This document shows, one piece after another, positions 34,705 to 47,194 of a stretch of 64,000 nt of DNA; the stretch's first letter is position 1; each line of letters begins with the position of its first letter. This stretch comes from Stictocephala bisonia (lineage: Eukaryota > Arthropoda > Insecta > Hemiptera > Membracidae), in NCBI GenBank assembly GCA_035578905.1, contig JAQJVL010000004.1, positions 9,234,779 to 9,298,778 of the forward strand, given 5' to 3'. The position numbers were made by a program, and so were the translations under genes. The notes beneath the pieces were generated by a model. It saw only the letters and a list, made by a program, of their open reading frames with translations, had not been told where the DNA came from and searched no databases.

Positions 34705-36185
34705 CATGAACCCCTGAAGGTGTGTGGGATGGCCGGCAGTAATAGTTGTATACGACCGGATAATAGGTGGGAGGACCGTTAGTAGTCATGTACCCCTGAA
34801 GGTGTGTGGGATGGCCGGCAGTAGTAGTCTATACATCCGGAGAATAGGTGGGAGGACCGCTAGTAGTCATGTACCCCTGAAGGTATGTGGGATGGCCGGC
34901 AGTAGTAGTCGTGTACGTCCGGATAATAGGTGGGAGGACCGCTAGTAGTCATGTACCCCAGAAAGTGTGTGGGATGGCCGGCAGTAGTAGTCGTGTACGT
35001 CCGGATAATAGGTGGGAGGACTGCTAGTAGTCATGTACCCCTGAAGGTGTGTGGGATGGCCGGCAGTAGTAGTCTATACATCCGGAGAATAGGTAGGAGG
35101 ACCGCTAGTAGTCATGTACCCCTGAAGGTGTGTGGGATGGCCGGCAGTAGTAGTCTATACATCCGGAGAATAGGTGGGAGGACCGCTAGTAGTCATGTAC
35201 CCCTGAAGGTGTGTGGGATGGCCGGCAGTAGTAGTCGTGTACGTCCGGATAATAGGTGGGAGGACCTCTAGAAGTCATATACCCCAGAAAATGTGTGGGA
35301 TGGCCTGCAGTAGTAGTCGTGTACGTCCGGATAATAGGTGGGAGGACCTCTAGTAGTCATGTACCCCATAAGGTGTGTGGGATGGCCGGCAGTAATAGTC
35401 GTATACATCCGGAGAATAGGTAGGAGGACCGTTAGTAATCATGTACCCCAGAAAGTGTGTGGGATGGCCTGCAGTAGTAGTCGTGTATGTTCGGAGAATA
35501 AGTGGGAGGACCTCTAGTAGTCATGTACCCCTGAAGGTGTGTGGGATGGCCTGCAGTAGTGGTCATATACGTCCGGAGAATAGGTGGGAGGACCGTTAGT
35601 AGTCATGTACCCCTGAAAGTGTGTGGGATGGCCGGCATTAGTTGTCGTGTACGTCCGGAGAATAGGTGGGAGGACCGCTAGTAGTCATGTGAACTAGTAG
35701 GTGTGTGGGATGGCCGGCAGTAATAGTCGTATACGTCCGGAGAATAGGTGGGAGGACCGTTAGTAGTCATGTACCCCTGAAGGTGTGTAGGATGGCCTGC
35801 AGTAGTAGTCGTGTACGTCCGGATAATAGGTGGGAGGACCTCTAGTAGTCATATACCCCTGAAGGTGTGTGGGATGGCCTGCAGTAGTAGTCGTGTACGT
35901 CCGGATAATAGGTGGGAGGACCTCTAGTAGTCATGTATCCCTGATTAGTGGGTGGGATGACTGGCAGTAGTAGTCGTGTGCGTCCGGATAATTGGTAGGA
36001 GGACCTCTAGTAGTCATGTATCCCTGACTAGTGGGTGGGATGACTGGCAGTAGTAGTCGAGTACGTCCGGAGAATAGGTGGGAGGACCTCTAGTAGTCAT
36101 GTACCCCTGAAGGTGTGTGGGATGGCCTGCAGTAGTGGTCATATACGTCCGAAGAATAAGTCTGAGGACCGGTAGTAGTTGTAGT
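34705..36185 (+). repeat. 81-bp minisatellite array, about 18 units
   Basis: Unit: AGTAGTCATGTACCCCTGAA, GGTGTGTGGGATGGCCGGCA, GTAGTAGTC, T/GTACGTCCGGA, GAATAGGTGGGAGGACCG, 81-82 bases (starts 34781, 34862, 34944). Units at the 3' end (35935 on) diverge. It ends about 500 bases upstream of the filamin first exon. Two open frames through it are artefacts. Confidence 0.95.
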
Positions 36186-36783
36186 TCTATTGTGTATTCC
36201 ATGCAAAAACGTGAACTAGGTAGCGAAATAGTGAAATTTTTGCCAAGGTTGCCAGGCTGAGGCAGAAGCGTGCAGATTTGTTCCTTATCATGCTAGGTAT
36301 TTATAGTATTAGAAACTTCATTGTGGGGACAAGTATTTGTATAATATTTTCTGTCAATGAATAGAAATAAATAGATAAATATAAATATTTTGAAAATATG
36401 TTTTGGACATACGACACGCATAAATTTGGATACCGATGGAAATTTGCTTAAAAGGAGCCATCTGTTCTGTAAGGAACATATGGCCAAAGCCTTGTGGTTA
36501 AGGAGAGACGCGTCTTGCCGTTCAGTCCTTGTCCATATTAGGTAAGTGAACGGCTTGGTAAGCGGGCCAAGGCGGTCCGTGCACTATGACTAATAACAGA
36601 ATCCCCCTACTAAGGGAGAGATTATTTTTAACCTAGTACGATCTTTTTACTCAGCGTGCGCGCTCTCCGTCAGTGTGAAGCGCGCTGTCCAGCAGAGCGT
36701 ACGTACAACGCGGTGTGCCTACTCGATTATCACAGGCGTATTTTACTATCACTAGTGACTCAGTAAATCCGACAGGTAGCGTC
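36186..36783 (+). promoter_or_regulatory. Probable filamin promoter and 5' UTR region
   Basis: Between the 81-bp array and the filamin ATG. GC content and CpG rise from about 36480 (ACGCGTCTTGCCG, GTGCGCGCTCTCCG), as expected near an active insect first exon. TCAGTGTG at 36670 fits an initiator but is weak evidence. No TATA box at a convincing distance. The transcription start cannot be set from sequence alone. Confidence 0.3.
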
Positions 36784-37174
36784 ATGAGCGTCAGCATTGA
36801 AGGCCCGGTCTCTGTGGCCATATCGCCGCACACCGTAGCGACGACTGCAAACGACAACGGCAGTCTTGACCAGGACGAGGAAATGGCGGCGACGGAGCGC
36901 GAGTTGGCAGAAGACGCGCAGTGGAAGCGGATACAACAGAATACTTTTACGAGATGGGCAAACGAACACCTGAAAACTGTCAGCAAACACATCGGTAACT
37001 TGGAAACGGATTTGTGCGATGGACTCCGATTGATAACTCTGATTGAAGTGCTGTCCGGTAAACATTTACCGAAACACAATAAAAGGCCTATGTTCCGTTC
37101 CCAGAAGCTAGAAAATGTCTCAGTGGCTCTCAAGTTTCTGGAGGACGACGAGAGAATAAAGATCGTCAACATCG
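36784..37174 (+). CDS. cher: Filamin (cheerio) first coding exon
   Basis: The ATG at 36784 gives [15 protein letters not shown], then an acidic linker and, from about residue 46, [40 protein letters not shown] and [18 protein letters not shown]...IKIVNI: the first half of the first calponin-homology domain of the filamin actin-binding region. Filamins crosslink actin filaments and tie them to membrane receptors. The coding part ends after Ile-Val-Asn-Ile plus one G (phase 1) at 37174, before GTAAGT. Filamin is normally interrupted here and continues with an Asp/Gly-Ser-Ser residue run. The frame is open upstream to a GTG at 36715, but the first ATG is 36784. CpG-rich, unlike its surroundings. 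The rest of the protein (more than 2000 residues) lies outside or far downstream. Confidence 0.93.
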
Positions 37175-39844
37175 GTAAGTGCAACACTTATTTTTAGGTT
37201 ATGTTGACATAATGTACACTGCGTCTGACGCGCGGCTGTCACCTGCAACTATTGACAGTTGCTACTAAGTGTCTTATCACGATTTCAAACTAGCGTTCTT
37301 AAACGCGCACTTTTCTCCATTAACAGGTTTTATATTAAATAATAACATGTTTTCGTTTATATTTATATGTACAATGTCCATGAAAAATATCAGGGATACG
37401 ATATTTAGGATGGCAATAAAACATTTATGAATTACAGTACAACCCTATGAGAAAACTGAACACATTTTCTTTAGTTTTATGAGGTGTTTAGAAATATTAA
37501 TTATGGTTGTGGAACATTACTTTGTTTTAAGTTCGACCATGGAACCTGCATAATTTGTTTGTTGCGCTTATAGTTCTTATCTAACTACGGTGATATATTT
37601 ACTTATGGACAACATATTTTCACTGTATTATCCCAATCCTTTTGCACATCAGCCAAATATAGTAAAATTATAAGTTTTAAAATTGCTGATTCATATTGTT
37701 GTTAAATGAGGTAGTTCGGCCATAATTGAGACTAAAATCTATTACAAAATCAATCACTTTCAATTTTGAAATAAAGTTGTAGTCAGATTAGATTGAATTT
37801 GAAAATAAATTGTGGTACTATCAGTTGTGATACCGTGAAATTCGTCAATAAAGAAATGGGAGTCTCAATAAATATATATTTACCGAATATTTTAAGCAAC
37901 ATTAAGCTTTAAAATCTTGCACGAAAGTATTTAAATTTATAATATTAGTATTTAGATAGTTTTGTGAGCAGCAAATGGTAATTTGCAAATTTTCTTTATG
38001 CAGTTGCCGAAGGGGTGGCAACTTTATGTAGATAATACAAAATACTTCATTGGTACTTCATAACTTAAGAGCAAATTCTGTGACATAACAAACACATGGC
38101 CACTAAATTCATCACTCAATGAAAGCAAACTGAAATTAAAATACCAAGGTTTAAGATAAAAAAAAAACGATTAACTTTTTGTTACGAGCTTCAACTGAAT
38201 TACAATTAGAACATCAGCACTTTTCAGTGTCTACATTCCATTGAACATTTAAAATGTCTTTTACTTTTTACTACAATTGTGCTGTAATTATTTATAAATT
38301 TAAATAAGCTCAGAAAATTAGAGTCTATTTACACCGAAAATTTGTGTGGTGATATCTGTTTATACTGTGCTAAGTAGAGAATCAGGGCTTTATTGTTGTC
38401 GGTCAGATTTAGTCTAGTTGTATTCTGTTGTTAAAGCAACATGTCTACATAAATGAAAGTATCTACATAACATGAGAGGAACAAGAAAGAACTCTCAAGT
38501 CGTGATGGAATCGTTAGTGTTCAACTTGTAAATTCCAAGAAGATGGCTGGATTGTTTTGTGTATATTGTTAAATTATTTAGCTATATGAAAGACGAAATT
38601 ACTAATTTAAAAACTAATAACAGGGAAAGGATTGTTTAGAATAACTTCAAGTTTCCGTAAGATTTAACCCTCGAGTTAAGTTTCTTTATATAATCATTGT
38701 AAATAAGTATATGATTTATTAATAAGAATTTTAATTTTTTATTGATTCCTCGATAAAAAAACCAAAAGGAATTCTTACACTCTTATTTTTACGATTTGTG
38801 GAACCGTCAATATTTTCTGTTCCATATTCACTTATGTACAAATAAATTCCAGGTCATAGCGATATCATACCTAACCTTAACAATTATAGGTCAACAGGTT
38901 TGAATCACGTAATATTTTATATCTTTGTGAGGTCACGATCCTTTGCTAAGTAATGTTTGATATTTAAGCGTTCACCCCTTGTGTCTATTTATTATTTAAA
39001 TAACGATGTTTTGTTTAGGTTTGTTGTGCCAGGTCCAAAACCGCTTGTATGTAAAATTGGGAAACGGTACTAAAAGTAGCATCCTTGACACTTACAGTGC
39101 ATTAAATTTACCACACGTTCAATCTGTGTTGTTGCCAAGAATAAAGGCAGTTGGCAGGCCTCATGGCTTGTTGTGACTTGTCAATGGTTTCCCTCAAACC
39201 TGTGCATTAATGCAGGGTTGTCTGTACAAGTAGTTAAGAATTTGTTTATTCCTACAATCCAGTTTACGAAAGAAAATGTTTAAACAAATAAAAAAATTAT
39301 GCTTTCAAATTTGAATCTTCTTTTTATCCTTCGTAAATGAAATGGAATACATCTACATTTTACCCGTTTGAAGTTACGACTAGTCGCTACATTTTTCAAT
39401 TGATCTTATAAAATCTGTTAGATTATAACTTATATACAATATAACGAAAATTACAAGGAAATTACACACAAATACAATGCTAGAAAGACGGAAGCAGCGT
39501 ACGAATGGAAATACCATAGTAATGTTAAATAACAGAAATAAATCGAAAAAGGAAAGTAAAATAACATGTCATAAGGATAAAAACTGAATTGAAAATCCGT
39601 CTTTCCAAATCAAGATGTAAACAGGAAAGTTTCCCACATTTGCTATTGCTCGTGGGTGGCATATGAGTTCTATTTCTGTTCATATGTTTGATATTATATC
39701 TTACATTCCAATCAATTAATAGAATAAACACATTTCAAACAATACAAACAATATTTATAATTGTTAACAAATATACAATCCATACTTACCATTATAAATT
39801 GAAAAAGAGATTACTGTTCAGATGTTTGATCATTGAGACAACAT
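37175..39844 (+). other. Start of filamin intron 1; AT-rich, nothing else recognised
   Basis: Begins with the donor GTAAGT. No further CH-domain exon is found anywhere downstream on the plus strand, so intron 1 probably runs past 64000 (at least 26.8 kb). This part has no tandem repeats and no recognised element. Confidence 0.6.
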
Positions 39845-41440
39845 TGTGTCAACATATAATTGAATACACCACGCACGCCCAATAAACACGCGCAATCACA
39901 TGCATGTACAAGCACCCACATTCACACTCATATAATAAGAACATCAACAGAAAACACGTACGTCTACACCACGCACACCCTAAATATTCTCTCACACAAT
40001 CAATGAAGACAACAACAGCAAACACTAAGGTATACACTCCGCACACCCTAAATATTCTCTCACACAATCAATGACAACAATAGCAAACACATAGGTTTAC
40101 ACCACGCACACTCTAAATATTCCCTCACACAATCAAGCAATGACAGCAACTGCAAACACATAGGTTTACACAACGCACACCCTAAAATTTCCCTCACACA
40201 ATCAATGAAAACAAAGCAAACACATAGGTTTACTCTACGCACACCATAAATATTCCCTCACACAATCAATGACAACAATAGCAAACACATAGGTTTACAC
40301 CACGCACACTCCAAATATTCCCTCACACAATCAATGACAGCAACTGCAAACACAGGTTTACACAACGCACACCCTAAAATTTCCCTCACACAATCAATGA
40401 AAACAAAGCAAACACATAGGTTTACACTACGCACACCATAAATATTCCCTCACACAATCAATGACAACAATAGCAAACACATAGGTTTACACAACGCACA
40501 CTCTAAATATTCCCTCACACAATCAATGACAACAATAGCAAACACATAGGTTTACACCACGCACACTCTAAATATTCCCTCACACAATCAATGACAGCAA
40601 CTGCAAACACAGGTTTACACAACGCACACCCTAAAATTTCCCTCACACAATCAATGAAAACAAAGCAAACACATAGGTTTACACTACGCACACCATAAAT
40701 ATTCCCTCACACAATCAATGACAACAATAGCAAACACATAGGTTTACACCACGATCACTCTAAATATTTCCTCACACAATCAATGACAGCAACTGCAAAC
40801 ACATAGGTTTACTCAACGCACACCCTAAAATTTCCCTCACACAATCAATGAAAACAAAGCAAACACATAGGTTTACACTACGCACACCATAAATATTCCC
40901 TCACACAATCAATGACAACAATAGCAAACACATAGGTGTACGCAATGCACACCTTAAATATTCCCCCACACATTCAATGACAACAAAGCAACACATAGGT
41001 TTACACCACGCACACCATAAATATTCCCTCACACATTCAATGACAACAAAGCAAACACATAGGTTTACACCATGCACACCATAAATATTCCCCCACACAT
41101 TCAATGACAACAAAGCAAACACATAGGTTTACACAACGCACACCTTAAATATTCCCCCACACATTCAATGACAACAGAGCAAACACATTGGTTTACACCA
41201 CGCACACCATAAATATTCCCTCACACAATCAATGACAACAATAGCAAACACATAGGTCTACACCACGCACACCATAAATATTCCCACACACAATCAATGA
41301 CAAGAACAGCAAACACATAGGTATACACCACGCACATCCTAAATATTCTCTCACACAATAAATGACAGCAACTGCAAACATATAGGTTTACACCACGCAC
41401 ACCCTGAATATTCCCTCACACAATCAATGACAACATGAAC
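39845..41440 (+). repeat. 65-bp minisatellite with higher-order structure
   Basis: Unit: AAATATTCCCTCACACAATC, AATGACAACAATAGCAAACA, CATAGGTTTACACCACGCAC, ACCAT, 65 bases (starts 40259 and 40324), about 24 units. Three variants (ACAACAATAGC, ACAGCAACTGC, AAAACAAAGC) recur in fixed order, giving a composite unit of about 195 bases between 40140 and 40920. Minus-strand open frames are artefacts. Confidence 0.95.
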
Positions 41441-42650
41441 AAACTTGTGTAAGTACAGTTTCATATATCTGTACAGCGAAGCATTATATTTTCAAACATG
41501 ATCTGCCTATCTCTAGCAACCATCGGTATCTCTAATGTACAATAGTATCTCTAATTAAAACATTATCAATATTATTTTAGTTATGGATAAATTACTAATT
41601 TAGTATTCATCTTAGAACAGTCACAGAGGAGAACGTTTTGATTAGACAATATTTCTTATTAATTCAACTTTATATTTATTAATAATAACATAATAATAAA
41701 ATACAATTAACCGTCACACAATACAAATTTACTACAATATAAGCACAAAATGCACAAATATATTACAATACAAGTACAAAATGCACAAATATTATGGTGA
41801 TCGATTTCGGTGAACCACGCTCACCTTCCTCAGACCAGAGATATTCACAAAAAGATTCTTGTGTTGTGTGACGTTTAATTGTACTGTATATGTACCAACA
41901 CGTATTATGCTAATTAAAAAAACTATAATAATAAAAGGATAGTAAAGGAGTTATCGTAAAATCACACAATTACTTTGAACAGTCCTCTGTCACACGTTCA
42001 CCCGACACGACTTTCCTCAGTAACCCAATACTGTACTTCATCCGCCCATTCCTGTGAGTGATTCTAATAAATGATTTTTTTTTAACACGATCACTCGACA
42101 CGTCTTTCCTTAATATGCCCACATACTTCATCCACTCACTCACTCAATCAATGACTTGTTTTTGTTCAAACACAACACGGTTCTTATAGGTGCGACGACG
42201 ACGACAATTACCGACCGACCATCCTCGCAAGGATAGTTTGGAATGAATATGCTTAGAAGTACATGCGATGTCACCACGAAGGAATTTACACAATCGGCAA
42301 CCATTTTTTTACTGGCATAGATATACTTATATTAATGAGTGATATTGTATTGATGTTTCACGAGTGGGGATGTAGAGAAGATAAGCACTACATAAGCACT
42401 TAAGTGAGATAATAGCTGCAGTGAACTGACTGGAATGTTGGAGTTTCGTCGAACAGGTAAAGCAAATGAAGTTCCCAGGTGTATTTTATTTCTAACAAAG
42501 GCAATTTTCTGTCCATAAAATGGAGTGATACGATTACATCACCAAAAGTTATAAATAAACCTGATAAATATCTCAGAGTGCGTTGAAGTTTAATTTTAAG
42601 ATCATCATCTATCGTCATGTCACAGTATTAGAGTGAGTTACAACTATACA
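41441..42650. other. Unassigned intronic DNA with a ribozyme-like motif
   Basis: AT-rich. It holds the hammerhead-like motif at 41795-41837 (separate entry), two direct copies of a TACAATA.AAGTACAAAATGCACAAAT-like block beside it, and repeated TCACTCGACACG/CACCCGACACG words near 42000-42100. No gene recognised. Confidence 0.4.
41795..41837 (-). ncRNA. Hammerhead-ribozyme-like motif, Penelope type
   Basis: Read on the minus strand: TGGT, core CTGAGGA, stem II GGTGA/TCACC with a 7-base loop, GAAA, palindromic stem III ATCGAT, cleavage triplet ATC, then ACCA pairing with the first TGGT. All invariant hammerhead bases (CUGANGA, GAAA, NUH) are present and in order. A stem III with no loop, made of a short self-complementary sequence, is the form described for Penelope-like retroelements, where two copies are thought to act together. 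No Penelope protein lies nearby, so this would be a solo terminal repeat. Confidence 0.7.
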
Positions 42651-42654
42651 CTAC

Positions 42655-43255
42655 CATACTGAACCTCTGGTAACAGGCCTCCTGTTTTTCATACACTGCG
42701 ATGGTTAATCAATTAGAAATAACTTATCAGTTCTGACGTTATTGCAGAGGGAAGAGATGTCCAATCAGTGAACCTTGGAGCATTCCTCTGGTAACAGGCC
42801 TCCTACTTCTCATACACTGCGATGGTTAATCAATTAGAAATAACTTATCAGTTCTGACGTTATTGCAGAGGGAAGAGCTGTCCAATCAGTGAACCTTGGA
42901 GCATTCCTCTGGTAACAGGCCTCCTACTTCTCATACACTGCGATGGTCAATCAGTTAGAAATAACTTATCAGTTCTGACGTTATTGCAGAGGGAAGAGCT
43001 GTCCAATCAGTGAACCTTGGAGCATTCCTCTGGTAACAGGCCTCCTACTTCTCATACACTGCGATGGTCAATCAGTTAGAAATAACTTATCAGTTCTGAC
43101 GTTATTGCAGAGGGAAGAGATGTCCAATCAGTGAACCTTGGATTATCATAAACCTGTTATCAGTGAACCTTGGAGCATTCCTCTGGTAACAGGCCTCCTA
43201 CTTCTCATACACTGCGATGGTCAATCAGTTACAAATAACTTATCATCTATGACAT
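42655..43255 (+). repeat. 121-bp tandem repeat, about 5 units
   Basis: Unit from GAACCTTGGAGCATTCCTCT through GATGGTCAATCAGTTAGAAA to GAGCTGTCCAATCAGT, 121 bases (starts 42770 and 42891). The fourth copy is followed by a short partial duplication near 43140. Confidence 0.95.
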
Positions 43256-43326
43256 TATTGTTGAAAAAAAGAGACAGGTAGTGAGAGAAAGTCATACAAT
43301 GTCAGAAACGATAATTGCCTGTAACA

Positions 43327-43518
43327 ATGGCAGATGAATGGTTAATTATTTTCAAATTCAAACATATGGTTCAATTAATTGAATTAAGGTCAATGAATGT
43401 TAGTTTAAAACCAGACAAAATGTTATTATTTATTAAATTGATAACAACTGCTTTTAGACCAATGTGTCATGAATTTCGACAATGCCGGAAGGATATTGTT
43501 TGGTATGACTTACAGTGA
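43327..43518 (+). CDS. Small open reading frame, not recognised
   Basis: 63 codons from ATG, beginning MADEWLIIFKFKHMVQLIEL, rich in Leu, Ile, Lys and Met. CAGTGAGT at its end would serve as a splice donor. No family is recognised. It may be an exon of an intron-nested gene or a chance frame. Confidence 0.15.
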   Translation: MADEWLIIFKFKHMVQLIELRSMNVSLKPDKMLLFIKLITTAFRPMCHEFRQCRKDIVWYDLQ

Positions 43519-44004
43519 GTTTAAGGGGAAAACATTTTGCAGTTGGTGAATAATAGAATTTCTTCGCAGAGGGGAATGTAGAGGACCTAAAACTTTAAGA
43601 ACTGTTTATATTTAAAGTCATCATTGAGAGTTGATAGAAATGTGTCTTTACTTACGGAATGGGAAGATTTATGCCACAACGGTATTACTAATCTTTCTCA
43701 TAACTGCTCTACACGCATTAGCCTCTGAGACAGGAGAGACCGTCACTCGATACCAATATAGGACATAAGTGACTTGTGTAGCTGGATGAGGTAAGCTCAG
43801 TTTCCAAACTGGTCCACCGGTCAAAAACATGTAACTCTAGTTATTAATTCACTATCAACTATACAACGTAGTCAACAATGTATTCAACTGGATTTATCAA
43901 ATTCAAACTCCATTACTTTAAACTATAACTTCCAAAAAGAATCATGACAGATAAAGAATTAATCAAAACAATTTATATCTTTCTAATTGCAGTTTATCCT
44001 ATCA

Positions 44005-44187
44005 ATGACTTCTCAGCCGTTTGAGGACATCCAAAATCAACAATATGCTTCCAGTGTTTATTTTATTGAAGGGAAATATAAGATTTTTTTGGGAATCAAA
44101 TACCAAGGAACAGGGTTTTCGGGGAATGTGTATTTTGATGACTGGTACAACTCAATGAGGATACTAACTATTGAAAGAGATATTTAG
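44005..44187 (+). CDS. Small open reading frame, not recognised
   Basis: Sixty codons from ATG, with MTSQPFEDIQNQQYASSVYF and GNVYFDDWYNSMR; aromatic-rich and of more protein-like composition than most frames here. It is preceded by an acceptor-like TTTCTAATTGCAG (43980-43992). Its phase does not match a GTGAGT donor at 43516, so the two cannot simply be spliced. Function unknown. Confidence 0.2.
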   Translation: MTSQPFEDIQNQQYASSVYFIEGKYKIFLGIKYQGTGFSGNVYFDDWYNSMRILTIERDI

Positions 44188-44214
44188 TAACATCATGCCT
44201 ACGTGTTATCGAGG

Positions 44215-46925
44215 GACAAGAAAACCTCATAATGTAATTTCTGCACTGCATATATTTCACGTAAATGACTGGTCATGTCTGGCTCTCGCCTCTCATGTAG
44301 TGCTAGCTAGCGTGAGTAGATCACGTAAATGAGTGGTCATGTCTGGCTTTCGCCTCTCAGGTGTTGCTAGTTGGTGCCAGCTAGCCTGAGTGGATCATGT
44401 AAATGACTGGTCATGTCTGGCTCTCGCCTCTCAGGTGTTGCTAGTTGGTGCCAGCTAGCCTGAGTGGATCATGTAAATGACTGGTCATGTCTGGCTCTCG
44501 CCTCTCATGTAGTGCCAGCTAGCGTGAGTAGATCACGTAAATGAGTGGTCATGTCTGGCTTTCGCCTCTCAGGTGTTGCTAGTTGGTGCCAGCTAGCCTG
44601 AGTGGATCATGTGAATGACTGGTCATGTCTGGCTTTCGCCTCTCAGGTGTTGCTAGTTGGTGCCAGCTAGCCTGAGTGGATCATGTAAATGAGTGGTCAT
44701 GTCTGGCTTTCGCCTCTCAGGTGTTGCTAGTTGGTGCCAGCTAGCCTGAGTGGATCATGTAAATGACTGGTCATGTCTGGCTCTCGCCTCTCATGTAGTG
44801 CCAGCTAGCGTGAGTAGATCACGTAAATGAGTGGTCATGTCTGGCTTTCGCCTCTCAGGTGTTGCTAGTTGGTGCCAGCTAGCCTGAGTGGATCATGTAA
44901 ATGACTGGTCATGTCTGGCTCTCGCCTCTCATGTAGTGCCAGCTAGCGTGAGTAGATCACGTAAATGAGTGGTCATGTCTGGCTTTCGCCTCTCAGGTGT
45001 TGCTAGTTGGTGCCAGCTAGCCTGAGTGGATCATGTAAATGAGTGGTCATGTCTGGCTTTCGCCTCTCAGGTGTTGCTAGTTGGTGCCAGCTAGCCTGAG
45101 TAGATCACGTAAATGAGTGGTCATGTCTGGCTTTCGCCTCTCAGGTGTTGCTAGTTGGTGCCAGCTAGCCTGAGTGGATCATGTAAATGAGTGGTCATGT
45201 CTGGCTTTCGCCTCTCAGGTGTTGCTAGTTGGTGCCAGCTAGCCTGAGTGGATCATGTAAATGAGTGGTCATGTCTGGCTTTCGCCTCTCAGGTGTTGCT
45301 AGTTGGTGCCAGCTAGCCTGAGTGGATCATGTAAATGACTGGTCATGTCTGGCTCTCGCCTCTCATGTAGTGCCAGCTAGCGTGAGTAGATCACGTAAAT
45401 GAGTGGTCATGTCTGGCTTTCGCCTCTCAGGTGTTGCTAGTTGGTGCCAGCTAGCCTGAGTGGATCATGTGAATGACTGGTCATGTCTGGCTTTCGCCTC
45501 TCAGGTGGTGCTAGCTGGTGCCAGCTAGCCTGAGTGGATCATGTGAATGACTGGTCATGTCTGGCTCTCGCCTCTCAGGTGGTGCTAGCTAGTGCCAGCC
45601 AGAAGGGTATCTCACGTGAATGACTGAACATGTTTGTCTCTCGCCTCTCAGGTGGTGCTAGCTGGTTCCAGCTAGCGTGAGTGGACCACGTGAATGACTG
45701 GTCCGGTCTGGCTCTCGCCTCTAAGGTGGTGCTAGCTGGTGCCAGCTAATGTGAATATATCACGTAAATGACTGGTCGTGGCTGGTTCTCGTCTCTCAGG
45801 CGGTGATAGCTGGTGCCAGCTAGCGTAAGTATATACGCTAGCTGATATCACGTAAACTGTTGGTCGTGGGTGGCTCTCACCTCTGAGGTGGTGCTAGCTA
45901 GCGTGAGTGGATCACGTGAATGACTGGTCATGTCTGGCTCTCGCCTCTCAGTGGGTGCTAGCTGGTGCCAGCTAGCGTCAGTAGATCACGAGAAAGACTG
46001 GTCATGCCTGGCTCTCGCCTCTTAGTTGGTGCTAGCTGGTGCCAGCTAGCGTCAGTGGATCACGTGAAAGACTGGTCATGCCTGGCTCTCGCCTCTCAGT
46101 TGGTGCTAGCTGGTGCCAGCTAGCGTTAGTAGATCACGAAACTGCTGGTCGTGGCTGACTCTCGCCTCTCAGGTGGTCTAAGCTAGCGCGAGTGGATAAC
46201 GTAAACTGCCAGTCGTGGCTGGCTCTCGCCTCTCAGGTGGTCCCAGCTGGTGCCAGCTAGCGTCAGTGGATCACGTGAATGACTGGTCATGTCTGGCTCT
46301 CGCCTCTCAGGTGGTGTTAGCTGGTGCCAGCTAGCGTTAGTAGATCACGAAACTGCTGGTCGTGGCTGACTCTCGCCTCTCAGGTGGTCTAAGCTAGCGC
46401 GAGTGGATAACGTAAACTGCTGGTCATGTCTGGCTCTCGCCTCTAAGTGGTGCTAGCTGGTCCCAGCTAGCTTGAATAGGTTACATGAACTGCTGGTCGT
46501 GGCTGTATCTCGCCTTTCAGGTGGTACTAACCGGTGCAAGCTAGCGTGTGTAGATCACCTGAATTGCTGGTCGTGGTTGAATCTTGTGTCTCAGGTGGTG
46601 CTAGCTGGTCCCAGCTAGCGTGAGTAGATCACGTGAACTGCTGGTCCTGGCTGGATCTTGCCTCTCAGGTGGTTCTAGCTGGTGCCAGTAACCGTGAGTG
46701 GATCACTTGAACTACTGGTCATGGCTGGCTCTCGCTTCTCAGGTGGTCAGATTGCGGTGCTAGTTGGCGCCAGTGAGTGTCATTGGATGACTGAATCGCC
46801 AATCGTAGCTGGCTCTCGCAACTCAGGTTGTCTGACTGTGGTATCTGGCGCCAGCGACTGCGAGTGGATCACGTGACCTGCTAGCTGGTGCAAGCAATCG
46901 TAAGTGGATCACGAGACCTTCTACA
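44215..46925 (+). repeat. 64/74-bp minisatellite with palindromic core
   Basis: About 38 units over 2.7 kb. Long unit (74): GATCATGTAAATGACTGGTC, ATGTCTGGCTCTCGCCTCTC, AGGTGTTGCTAGTTGGTGCC, AGCTAGCCTGAGTG. The short unit (64) lacks the GTTGCTAGTTG block. The core GCTAGCTGGTGCCAGCTAGC is a 9-bp inverted repeat around TG, perfect in many right-hand units. The left half (to about 45480) is nearly homogeneous; the right half diverges steadily, so expansion was polar. Confidence 0.95.
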
Positions 46926-47194
46926 TGCTACCAAAAGTTGAACGTGCACAACTTAGCCAGATGCTGGTGAATACTCACCGGCTAGTCAAGCCAGTTGTGG
47001 GTTTTGTGGTCACAACTAGTATATTGCAGCGGCTTCCTTAATTAGCGGCTGGCAGTCAGCCTATTTTGACTCCTCTTTTAGCGAACGAATTGGTCCACCC
47101 TACGTGTTCGGGCTACAGAACGCATTTGTTTGTTTCCGTTTGTGATCGTGAAAGTAGATATATTAGGGGGGAAAACTCTTTATTCCATTTTTCT

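Noticed and set aside
36651..37187. 178-codon minus-strand frame over the filamin exon
   Set aside because: Antisense shadow of a conserved CH-domain exon; no family resemblance.
39845..41440. CRISPR-like array of regularly spaced repeats
   Set aside because: Units are directly tandem with no unique spacers, and the window is eukaryotic. The same applies to all other arrays here.
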